From JBHEMK01 sp046262635 (GTDB taxonomy: Bacteria > Actinomycetota > Thermoleophilia > Gaiellales > Gaiellaceae), in NCBI GenBank assembly GCA_046262635.1, contig JBHEMK010000048.1, positions 1-22,569 of the forward strand: DNA of 22,569 nt. Direction: 5' to 3'. The notes under the pieces were generated by a model. The model made no database searches, was not told the origin of the DNA, and saw only the letters and a list, made by a program, of their open reading frames with translations. A program made the translations under genes and the position numbers. This document shows positions 7,040 through 13,920 of the stretch, piece by piece (the first letter of the stretch is position 1; every line of letters starts with the position of its first letter).

Positions 7040-9016
7040 GTGTCCGCCGCGACCGACTACGCCGCTCCCCTCAGCATCCCGTCGGCGCCGCGCCCGTGGT
7101 GGCGCGGGCGCTTCGGCCTCGTCACGCTGATCGTCCTCGCGATGCTCGTCGCCTTCCTCGGCTGGAGGGGCGACCTCGCCTGGCCCGCATCGCTCGTCTG
7201 GAACTCGCTCACCACCTACCTCGACAACTTCCAGAACTGGCTCAGCGCCCACCGAAACGACGCGCATCCGAGCGCGTTCTTCACGGTCTTCAACGGCTTC
7301 GCCACCTTCCTCGACAACCTCGTCTCGTGGCTGACGTCGTTCTTCCTAAAGCTCACGTGGGCCGGCACGACTGTGCTCGGCGTCGCCGTCGTCCTGCGCT
7401 TCGGCCATCCGCGAGCGGCGATCGGCGTGCTGGCCGCGTTCGTCTCGTTCGCGCTGATGGGCCTCTGGCTCGAGAGCGTCCAGACGTTCGCGCTGATGCT
7501 CGCGGCCGTCGGCCTCTCGCTGCTCGTCGGGCTGCCGCTCGGCGTGCTCGCCGGCCGCTCCCAGCGCTTCCACCGGACGATCACCCCCGCGCTCGACGCG
7601 ATGCAGATCGTGCCCTCGTTCGCGTACCTGATGCCGGTGGTGATCTTCTTCTCGGTCGGCCCCGGCGCAGCCGTCGTCACGACGATGATCTACGCCGTCC
7701 CCCCCGCGATCCGGATCACGGCGCTCGGCATCCGCGGCGTGCCGACCAACACGGTCGAGGCGGCCGCGGCCCTCGGCGCCACCCGGATGCAGACGCTCGC
7801 GAAGGTGCAGCTGCCCCTCTCCCGCCGCATGCTGCTCTTGTCGATCAACCAGACGATCCTCTTCGCGCTCTCGATGGTCGTGATCGCCGGGCTGATCGGC
7901 GGCCAGGGCCTCGGGGACGTCGTCACGAACGGCCTGTACTCGAACCCCGCGCTGGCGCTGCTCGGCGGCTTCGCGATCGTGATCATGGCGATCGCCCTCG
8001 ACCGCGCGACCGAGTCGATGGCCGAGCGGACGGATCCGGCGCACCGGCACCTGACCGAGGCGAAGCGCAAGCGCCTCCGGATCGAGACGCTCGTGGCAGC
8101 CGCCGCCGTCGGCCTGGCGGTCGGGCTCGGCTACGCGTTCCACGCCGGCGGCGTCTACGCGCGCCGGACCGCCCAGGACTGGCTGCTGCACCGGGTGCAG
8201 TCCGCGCTCGACTACGTCCAGAACCCGTCGACCTGGGTCTTCCACATCACGAACCCGATCGGCAACTTCCTCGTCCAGCGAGGCCTCGAGCCGCTGCGGA
8301 GCTTCTTCGTCGAGCTGCCCTGGCCCGTGACGGTCGCCGCGCTCGTCGCGATCGCCTTCCTGCTCAGCGGGCTGCGGCCTGCGCTGACGACGCTCGCGAT
8401 GCTCGGACTCGTCGGCGTCCTCGGCGAGTGGGCCAACGGGATGGACACGCTCTCCCAGGTGCTGGTGGCGACGGCGCTGACCGTCGTGTTCGGGTTCGCG
8501 CTCGGAGTCTGGGCCGCGGAGAGCCCGCTCGTCGACCGGATCCTGCGTCCGATCAACGACGTGCTGCAGACACTCCCGCAGCTCGTCTACATCATCCCGT
8601 TCATCTACCTGATGCCCGTCTCGCGGGTGCCCGGTGTGGTCGCCTCGGTGCTCTACGCCGCACCGGTCGTGATCCGGCTCGTGGCGACGGGCCTCAGACA
8701 GGTCCCCCACGACGCCGTCGAGGCCGCGGGCGCCTTCGGCGCGACGCGGCTCCAGGTGCTCCTGAAGGTCAAGATCCCGCTGGCCCGCGACGCGATCATG
8801 CTCGGGGTGAACCAGGGGATCATCATGGTGCTCGCGGTGGTCGTGATCGGCGGCCTCGTGGGCTCCGGAGGGCTCGGCTACCAGGTCGCCGAGGGTCTGC
8901 AGCGGAACGCTTTCGGGGAGGGGGTGGTGGCGTCGCTCGCGATCCTCGCGCTCGGCATCGCACTCGACCGGGTCACGCAGGGCCGGCGGCATCCACGGCG
9001 CGAGGAGCTCGCGTGA
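7040..9016 (+). CDS. proW: Glycine betaine ABC transporter permease, two ProW domains fused in one chain
   Basis: The protein has 658 residues, roughly twice a usual ProW domain, with many hydrophobic segments. Two copies of the permease domain are visible. The first has its EAA loop VEAAAALGATRMQTLAKVQL near residue 240 and ends with IGGQGLGD. The second has VEAAGAFGATRLQVLLKVKI near residue 560 and ends with VGSGGLGYQV. A charged linker (AERTDPAHRHLTEAKRKRLR) around residues 332-351 separates the halves. A single polypeptide could therefore supply both halves of the transmembrane channel. The start is the GTG at 7040, 6 bp after the ATPase stop, with only a weak ribosome-binding site, so coupling to upstream translation is likely. 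Each half also has an N-terminal region with LDNF/LDNL and VQSALDYV helices before the core domain. Confidence 0.92.
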   Translation: MSAATDYAAPLSIPSAPRPWWRGRFGLVTLIVLAMLVAFLGWRGDLAWPASLVWNSLTTYLDNFQNWLSAHRNDAHPSAFFTVFNGFATFLDNLVSWLTSFFLKLTWAGTTVLGVAVVLRFGHPRAAIGVLAAFVSFALMGLWLESVQTFALMLAAVGLSLLVGLPLGVLAGRSQRFHRTITPALDAMQIVPSFAYLMPVVIFFSVGPGAAVVTTMIYAVPPAIRITALGIRGVPTNTVEAAAALGATRMQTLAKVQLPLSRRMLLLSINQTILFALSMVVIAGLIGGQGLGDVVTNGLYSNPALALLGGFAIVIMAIALDRATESMAERTDPAHRHLTEAKRKRLRIETLVAAAAVGLAVGLGYAFHAGGVYARRTAQDWLLHRVQSALDYVQNPSTWVFHITNPIGNFLVQRGLEPLRSFFVELPWPVTVAALVAIAFLLSGLRPALTTLAMLGLVGVLGEWANGMDTLSQVLVATALTVVFGFALGVWAAESPLVDRILRPINDVLQTLPQLVYIIPFIYLMPVSRVPGVVASVLYAAPVVIRLVATGLRQVPHDAVEAAGAFGATRLQVLLKVKIPLARDAIMLGVNQGIIMVLAVVVIGGLVGSGGLGYQVAEGLQRNAFGEGVVASLAILALGIALDRVTQGRRHPRREELA

Positions 9017-9051
9017 CAAGGACACAACGAAGGCAGGCAAAGGAGGTCGGA

Positions 9052-10026
9052 ATGAAAGGTCGCCTGAGGACAGGTCGGACGTTCGGGCTCGTCTCCGCGC
9101 TCGTGCTGACGGCCGTCGCGGCGCTCGCGGCCGTCGGCGGCGCGGGCGCGGGAGCGGCCAAGTCGTGCGGAACCGTGACGCTCAATCAGCAGGCGTGGGC
9201 GGGCTCCGAGGCGAACACGTACGTCGCGAAGAACGTCCTCGAGAGCATCGGCTGCAAGGTGAAGATCACGCAGATCGCGGAGATCCCCGTCTACCAGGCG
9301 ATGGCCGACGGAAAGGTCGACGCCGTGCTGGAGGACTGGCAGCACACAGACCAGTACAAGCAGTACGTCTCCCAGCAGAAGACCGTCGCCCTGATCGGGC
9401 CGAACGGCGTCAAGGGCGTGATCGGCTGGTACATCCCCGACTACCTGATGAAGCAGCACCCCGCCTTCAAGACCTGGAAGGGCCTGAAGGGCAAGGAGAG
9501 CCTCTTCAAGAGCCCGGAGTCCGGCTCTCAGGGGATGTTCCTCGGCGGGGACCCCTCCTACGTCCAGAAGGACAAGGAGCTGATCCAGGCGCTCAAGCTG
9601 AACTTCAAGTTCGTCAGCGTCGGCGCCGAGCCCGCCCAGGTTGCACGCTGGAGCCAGCTCTACAAACAGCACAAGCCGGTCCTCTTCTACTGGTACGACC
9701 CGCAGTACCTGAACGCCACCTACAAGCTCGACCGGATCGCCCTGCCGAAGCGCTTCGCCGGCTGCAAGGACGACGAGAAAGCCGGAGGCGACCCGAAGGC
9801 GTACGCCTGCGAGTACCCCTCCTACGTCCTCGAGAAGCTCTTCAGCAAGAAGTTCGCGACGAGCGGCTCTCCCGCCGTCGCGGTGCTGAAGCGCTGGAAA
9901 TGGACGAACAAAGACCAGAACGCGGTCGCGAAGCTGATCGCCGGAAACCACATCAACCCTGACAAGGCTGCCAAGCAGTGGATCGCTGCCAACAAGGCCA
10001 AGGTGAACGCCTGGCTCGGCAAGTAG
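9052..10026 (+). CDS. proX: Glycine betaine-binding protein of the ABC transporter (ProX/OpuAC type)
   Basis: This is a 324-residue secreted binding protein. The ATG at 9052 has an excellent ribosome-binding site, AAAGGAGGT at 9039-9047, stronger than for the other transporter genes and consistent with higher expression of the binding protein. Residues 1-35 form a signal peptide (basic start, VSALVLTAVAALAAVGGAG) ending near AGAAKSCG. I see no lipobox. The mature part has ProX-family landmarks: NQQAWAGSEANTYVAKNVLE, DAVLEDWQHTDQ, GWYIPDYLMK and FYWYDPQYL. The tryptophans and tyrosines there are candidates for the aromatic box that holds a trimethylammonium group. Two close cysteine pairs (SCG/GCK and AGCK/YACEY) may form disulfides. 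It is 35 bp after the permease and is the last gene of the operon. Confidence 0.93.
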   Translation: MKGRLRTGRTFGLVSALVLTAVAALAAVGGAGAGAAKSCGTVTLNQQAWAGSEANTYVAKNVLESIGCKVKITQIAEIPVYQAMADGKVDAVLEDWQHTDQYKQYVSQQKTVALIGPNGVKGVIGWYIPDYLMKQHPAFKTWKGLKGKESLFKSPESGSQGMFLGGDPSYVQKDKELIQALKLNFKFVSVGAEPAQVARWSQLYKQHKPVLFYWYDPQYLNATYKLDRIALPKRFAGCKDDEKAGGDPKAYACEYPSYVLEKLFSKKFATSGSPAVAVLKRWKWTNKDQNAVAKLIAGNHINPDKAAKQWIAANKAKVNAWLGK

Positions 10027-10034
10027 ACGCGGAG

Positions 10035-10067
10035 CCGCGGGGCCCCTCCGCAGGACGGGCCCCGCGG
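10035..10067 (+). terminator. Strong GC hairpin after the betaine transporter operon
   Basis: CCGCGGGGCCC (10035-10045) pairs perfectly over 11 bp with GGGCCCCGCGG (10057-10067) around an 11-nt loop. It begins 9 nt after the proX stop. No U-run follows, which is common for hairpin terminators in high-GC actinobacteria. It probably ends the fhs-proVWX transcript. Confidence 0.75.
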
Positions 10068-10098
10068 TGCTCCGGGCTCTCGTCAGCGTTTCCGGTTC

Positions 10099-10127
10099 TT
10101 GCGTTCGAGCCGATCTGCACGTACTCT
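10099..10127 (+). promoter_or_regulatory. Candidate promoter of the carbohydrate ABC operon
   Basis: TTGCGT (10099-10104) and TACTCT (10122-10127) are separated by exactly 17 bp. TACTCT fits the TANNNT form of actinobacterial -10 elements. Predicted transcription would start near 10134, leaving a leader of about 45 nt before the ATG at 10180. The pair is a weak match to consensus but lies in the only sizeable gap before a new operon. Confidence 0.45.
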
Positions 10128-10144
10128 CCGCCTCGTCAACTGGG

Positions 10145-10154
10145 GTTCTAGAAC
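10145..10154. promoter_or_regulatory. Perfect 10-bp palindrome in the leader, candidate operator
   Basis: GTTCTAGAAC is a perfect palindrome between the candidate promoter and the ribosome-binding site GGAGGGGGA (10162-10170) of the binding-protein gene. A repressor bound here would block transcription just after initiation. No regulator gene lies next to the operon, so the partner is unknown. Confidence 0.35.
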
Positions 10155-10179
10155 GACTTCTGGAGGGGGACTGGTCTCT

Positions 10180-11418
10180 ATGAGACTTCGACTGACCATC
10201 GGCGTCGGGGCAGCGCTCTGCGCCCTCGTGGCGGGCTCGCTCGCCGCCGGCGGCGCCGCCGCGCCTGCGACGAGGCAGGCCACGACGATCACGCTCTCCG
10301 GCTGGGCCTCATCGCCCGCGGAGACGGATCTGCTCAAGCAGACGATTGCCGGCTTCGAGGCCGCGAATCCGAGCATCAAGGTCAACTACGCGCCGATCAA
10401 CGGCGACTATCCGGCGGCCATGCTCGCGAAGTTCGCCGCGCGCACACCGCCTGACGTCTTTTACGTCGATTCGAGCGTCGTTCCGACCTGGGAGCAGCAG
10501 GGCGTGCTGGAGCCGCTCGACAGCTACATCAAGCAGACGAAGTTCAACCTGAAGCCGTTCTACCCGAAGCTCCTCGACGCCTTCCGCTCGAAGGGGAAGA
10601 TCTACGGCTTGCCGAAGGACTGGTCGCCGCTCGCGCTCGAGTACAACAAGGCGATGTTCCAGAAGGCCGGGATCAAGTCGGCACCCACCAACTGGGCGCA
10701 GCTGACCCAGGCTGCGATCAAGCTCAAGAAGAGCGGCGCGGTCGGCGGCGGCAAGCCGCTCTGCCTCGCGCCCGACTGGGCGCGCCTGCTCGCGTTCGTC
10801 TACCAGAACAAGGGCTCGTTCATGAACTCGAGCCTGACCCGGATGACGTTGACCTCGCCGGCGACCGTCGCGGCGGTCAACTTCTACGTCGGCCTCGTCA
10901 AGCAGGGACTCGCCGGGCAGCCGTCCGATCTCGGCGTCGGCTGGTGCGGTGAGGCGCTCGGCAAGCAGAAGGCCGGGATCATCTTCGAGGGCAACTGGCT
11001 CGTGCCGTACATGCACGAGACGTTCCCCTCGGTCGGCTACAAGATCGCGCCGATGGTGCAGAACAAGACCGGCGGCAACCTCGCGTTCACCGTCTCGTAC
11101 TCGATGGCCCGCGACTCCGGGCACAAGGCGGAGGCCTGGAGACTGATCAGCTACCTGACCGGCAAGCCGGGGATGCGCATCTGGACGTCCAAGGGCCTCG
11201 CACTGCCGTCGCGCTCCGACGTCACTCCGCTCGGGGGCCGCAAGGCGTTCCTCTCGCAGGCCAAGTACGCGCGCGCCTGGCAGTTCGCGCCGGGCTTCGA
11301 CAAGGTGATCACGACCGCCGGCAACGAGCTGACGGCCGTGATGACGGGCAAGGAGCCCGTCCAGGCGATGCTGTCGAAGATCCAGTCCGCAGGAAACGAC
11401 GCCCTCAAGGGCGGCTAG
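10180..11418 (+). CDS. Carbohydrate-type ABC transporter substrate-binding protein (family 1)
   Basis: From the ATG at 10180 the protein has 412 residues. GGAGGGGGA (10162-10170) is placed well for this start. The frame extends upstream to 10099, but that part has no ribosome-binding site and precedes the signal peptide. Residues 1-28 are an export signal (MRLRLTIGVGAALCALVAGS) without a lipobox. The mature sequence is a typical family-1 solute-binding protein: TITLSGWASSPAETDLLKQT, FEAANPSIKVNY, KFAARTPPDVFYVDS, and GKIYGLPKDWSPLALEYNK. It ends with an ISYLTGKPGMRIW region. It should capture a sugar, polyol or related solute outside the membrane. The ligand cannot be named from sequence. It is the first gene of a five-gene operon. 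Confidence 0.9.
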   Translation: MRLRLTIGVGAALCALVAGSLAAGGAAAPATRQATTITLSGWASSPAETDLLKQTIAGFEAANPSIKVNYAPINGDYPAAMLAKFAARTPPDVFYVDSSVVPTWEQQGVLEPLDSYIKQTKFNLKPFYPKLLDAFRSKGKIYGLPKDWSPLALEYNKAMFQKAGIKSAPTNWAQLTQAAIKLKKSGAVGGGKPLCLAPDWARLLAFVYQNKGSFMNSSLTRMTLTSPATVAAVNFYVGLVKQGLAGQPSDLGVGWCGEALGKQKAGIIFEGNWLVPYMHETFPSVGYKIAPMVQNKTGGNLAFTVSYSMARDSGHKAEAWRLISYLTGKPGMRIWTSKGLALPSRSDVTPLGGRKAFLSQAKYARAWQFAPGFDKVITTAGNELTAVMTGKEPVQAMLSKIQSAGNDALKGG

Positions 11419-11425
11419 GCACGAT

Positions 11426-11459
11426 CGCGGGCCCCTCCGCGGCCGCGGAGGGGCCCGCG
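11426..11459 (+). terminator. 34-nt perfect palindrome between binding-protein and permease genes
   Basis: Bases 11426-11442 and 11443-11459 are exact reverse complements (17 bp each, centre GG|CC). As RNA this gives a stem of about 15 bp capped by four bases, starting 8 nt after the stop codon. No U-run follows. The position, between an abundant binding-protein gene and its permease genes, fits partial termination or mRNA 3'-end stabilisation. It shares the 12-mer GGGCCCCTCCGC with the hairpin at 10035-10067. Confidence 0.7.
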
Positions 11460-11480
11460 TCGATCGGGGAACGAGGCGGG

Positions 11481-12395
11481 ATGGCGACGGCTGCGACCAA
11501 ACCGAGTCCGGCGGCCCGGGGAGAAACGCTCAGCGGTGCCCGCACGCGCGAGGCACTCGTCGGCTACGCGTTCATCCTGCTGCCGATGACCGTGTTCGGC
11601 ATCTGGTTTCTCTATCCGATGGCCTACGCCGTCTACATCAGCTTCTTCGACTGGGGGATCTACGGGAAGCTCGCGAGCGTGGGCACGCAGAACTACCACA
11701 AGCTCTACCACGACGGCCTCTTCCACCGCGCACTCGAGAACACCGTGGTCTACACGGCCGCCGTCGTCCCGCTGCAGATGGCGCTCGGGCTCGGGATGGC
11801 GATCGTCGTCAACCGGGCGATCCGCGGCCGCGCCTTCTTCCGAGCCGCGTTCTACTTCCCCTCCCTCGCCTCGTCGGCGGCGATCACTGCGATCGCGATC
11901 TACATCCTCAACGCCGACGGCCTGCTGAACAAGCTCGTCGGCGGTCACCGCTCGTGGTTCGGCGACGCGGGCACCGCGCTCTGGTCGATCGTCGGCCTCA
12001 ACGCCTGGACGACCTCGGGGACGATGATGCTCTTCTACCTCGCTGCGCTGCAGGCAATCTCGCCGGACGTCTACGAGGCGGCGGCGATCGACGGCGCAAG
12101 CGCCTGGCGCACCTTCTGGAAGATCACGTTCCCGCTGCTCAAGCCGGGCCACTTCTTCGTCGCGGTCGTCTCGATCATCGGAGCGCTGAAGATCTTCGAC
12201 CAGGCGTTCATCGTCTCGCGCGGCGAGGGCGGACCCGACTACTCCACGCTGACCGCCGTCCTCTACCTCTACCGGACCGCGATCGCGGACGTGAAGTTCG
12301 GCTATGCCGCCTCGATGGGCGTCGTTCTCTTCGCCCTCATCTTCGCGATCACGCTGGTGCAGCGGCAGCTCTTCGGGCGGCCGGAGGTCGAGTGA
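11481..12395 (+). CDS. Carbohydrate ABC transporter permease, MalF/UgpA type
   Basis: This 304-residue integral membrane protein has about six hydrophobic segments. The first is ALVGYAFILLPMTVFGIWFL near residues 27-46. The cytoplasmic EAA loop, which contacts the ATPase, reads EAAAIDGASAWRTFWKITFP from residue 199. The FDWG and RAAFYFPSLASSAAITAIAI segments are typical of sugar-transporter permeases of this family. The ATG at 11481 follows the palindrome by 21 bp and has only a weak purine stretch as ribosome-binding site. Its TGA overlaps the GTG of the next permease. It forms a heterodimeric channel with that protein. Confidence 0.93.
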   Translation: MATAATKPSPAARGETLSGARTREALVGYAFILLPMTVFGIWFLYPMAYAVYISFFDWGIYGKLASVGTQNYHKLYHDGLFHRALENTVVYTAAVVPLQMALGLGMAIVVNRAIRGRAFFRAAFYFPSLASSAAITAIAIYILNADGLLNKLVGGHRSWFGDAGTALWSIVGLNAWTTSGTMMLFYLAALQAISPDVYEAAAIDGASAWRTFWKITFPLLKPGHFFVAVVSIIGALKIFDQAFIVSRGEGGPDYSTLTAVLYLYRTAIADVKFGYAASMGVVLFALIFAITLVQRQLFGRPEVE

Positions 12396-13270
12396 TCGTC
12401 GACCCGGTCGCAGTCGCGGTCTCCGAGCCGTACATCCCGCCCCGCACCGGCTCCGAGCGGGCGCGTACGGCGTTGGTCTACGCGATCCTGATCGCGATCT
12501 CGCTGCTCTTCTTCGTCCCATTCGTCTGGTCAGTCTCGACCTCGTTCAAGACGCTGCCGCAGACGGCGTTCTTCAACCTGCTGCCCCATCCCTGGTCGTT
12601 CAAGGGCTACCACGATGCGCTGACGAAGTTCAACTTCGCCCGCTACATGGCGAACAGCGCCGGCCTCGCCGCCGTGATCACGCTCTCGAACCTCTTCCTC
12701 GCAGCCCTCGGCGGCTACGCGTTCGCGCGGCTCCGCTTCCCCGGCCGCGAGGTGCTGTTCATGCTGGTGCTCGGGACGTTGATGATCCCCGACCAGCTGC
12801 GGCTCGTGCCCGTCTTCATCATGGAGACGAACTGGCACCTGGTCGGCCACTACCAGGGCTACTACGTGATCAAGGCGGTCGAGGCGGCGAACCTCTTCTT
12901 CATGCGCCAATACTTCCTGACGATCCCGAAGGATTTCGAGGAGGCGGCGAAGCTCGACGGCGCCGGCTACTTCAAGACGTTCTGGAAGGTGATGCTGCCC
13001 CTGGCTGGACCTGCCCTCGCCGCGGTGACGATCCTCGAGTTCCAGGGGATCTGGAACGACTTCTTCTGGCCCTTCATCGTCCTCGGCTTCGGCAACCCGA
13101 GCAACTACACGCTGACGATGGGGATCGTCCAGTTCGTCTTCCAGTACCAGACCGACTGGCCGCCGCTGATGGCCGCCAGCGTGATCGCGGTACTCCCGAT
13201 CGCGCTGCTCTTCGTCTTCTTCCAGCGCTACTTCGTCGCCGGCGTGGTCGCCTCGGGCGTGAAGGGATGA
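12392..13270 (+). CDS. Carbohydrate ABC transporter permease, MalG/UgpE type
   Basis: This is a 292-residue inner-membrane permease with about six membrane segments. The first is ALVYAILIAISLLFFVPFVW. It has the family landmarks SVSTSFKTLPQ, NSAGLAAVITLSNLFLAALG, GYAFARLRFPGRE and FFMRQYFLTIPKDFEEAAKL. The EAA loop EAAKLDGAGYFKTFWKVMLP starts at residue 184, and GIWNDFFWPFIVL follows. The start is the GTG at 12392, which overlaps the previous stop as GTGA and has GGAGG at 12383-12387. The longer open frame upstream is a shadow of the first permease. It is the second half of the transporter channel. Confidence 0.93.
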   Translation: MIVDPVAVAVSEPYIPPRTGSERARTALVYAILIAISLLFFVPFVWSVSTSFKTLPQTAFFNLLPHPWSFKGYHDALTKFNFARYMANSAGLAAVITLSNLFLAALGGYAFARLRFPGREVLFMLVLGTLMIPDQLRLVPVFIMETNWHLVGHYQGYYVIKAVEAANLFFMRQYFLTIPKDFEEAAKLDGAGYFKTFWKVMLPLAGPALAAVTILEFQGIWNDFFWPFIVLGFGNPSNYTLTMGIVQFVFQYQTDWPPLMAASVIAVLPIALLFVFFQRYFVAGVVASGVKG

Positions 13271-13920
13271 GCGTTCGGGACGCCCTGCGGGCGGCGTTGC
13301 GAGACTTCTACTCGCAGTCGTGGCGGCTGCTGGCCCTGAACGCAGCGCTGTCCGCGGCCGTCGGCACAATCGCCGCGGCTGCGATTTTCGTCTCGCGCGC
13401 CGCGCTGCTGCTCCTGGTGCTCGTCGGCCCCGCCGTCGCCGCGCTCGCCCACTGCGCCGTGACGCTGCAGCAGACCGAGGAGCTGCGGCTGCACCAGGCG
13501 CTCGAAGGGCTGCGCCTGCACTGGCGGCGCGGGCTCGAGCTCGCGGCGCTCGACGGCGCGGTCGTGCTCGTCGGGACGGTCGCGTTCCTCTTCTACACCC
13601 ACCGGGGCCTGCTCGCCTGGGCCTTCTCGATGGTCGTCCTCTACCTCCTGTTTCTCTTCGCCATCTACCAGCTGCTGCTGTGGCCGATCGCGGTGGCAGA
13701 GCCCGACGGACGGCTGCGGGACGCGGCGGCGCACGCGCTGCACCTTCTGCTGCGCCGTCCGGCGCCAGCGCTCGGCCTCGGCGTCGCGATCCTGCTCGTG
13801 AACGTCGCGGGCCTCGCGGCCGCCGCGATGCCGTTCCTGACCCTCACCGTCGCGTACACGTTCCTCGTCGCCGCCCACTTCGTGCGGCCGCGCCCGACCG
13901 CTCCGGAGGCGTCCGTCTGA
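13267..13920 (+). CDS. Small integral membrane protein, possibly DUF624/YesL-like
   Basis: The protein has 217 residues and about five or six hydrophobic segments, for example LNAALSAAVGTIAAAAIFVS, AALLLLVLVGPAVAALAHCA, MVVLYLLFLFAIYQLLLWPI and LGLGVAILLVNVAGLAAAAM. The first part, a short amphipathic start followed by a hydrophobic run ending in GPAVAALAH, resembles DUF624/YesL proteins. Those are often encoded beside carbohydrate ABC permeases. That resemblance is weak and the function is unknown. The ATG at 13267 overlaps the permease stop (ATGA), and the stop shares one base with the ATG of the ATPase gene. It is therefore embedded in the transporter operon and probably produced with it. 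I see no motif suggesting a solute-binding or enzymatic role. Confidence 0.8.
   Translation: MSVRDALRAALRDFYSQSWRLLALNAALSAAVGTIAAAAIFVSRAALLLLVLVGPAVAALAHCAVTLQQTEELRLHQALEGLRLHWRRGLELAALDGAVVLVGTVAFLFYTHRGLLAWAFSMVVLYLLFLFAIYQLLLWPIAVAEPDGRLRDAAAHALHLLLRRPAPALGLGVAILLVNVAGLAAAAMPFLTLTVAYTFLVAAHFVRPRPTAPEASV

Noticed and set aside
4202..7267. Minus-strand frame open for about 1000 codons upstream of gntR
   Set aside because: It lies antisense to fhs, the betaine ATPase and the permease, and its sequence is repetitive Arg/Glu/Val. Only the last 216 codons (gntR) are real.
7346..9040. 564-codon minus-strand frame opposite the double permease
   Set aside because: It is highly charged His/Asp/Arg repeats typical of the reverse frame of GC-rich membrane-protein genes.
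6841..9051. Plus-strand frame open for 737 codons upstream of proX
   Set aside because: It overlaps the permease gene in another frame and is Arg/Ala/Pro-rich. The strong ribosome-binding site at 9039-9047 and the signal peptide fix the real start at 9052.
10099..10179. Upstream extension of the sugar-binding protein to the start at 10099
   Set aside because: It has no ribosome-binding site and overlaps the candidate promoter. The signal peptide begins at the ATG at 10180, which has GGAGGGGGA before it.
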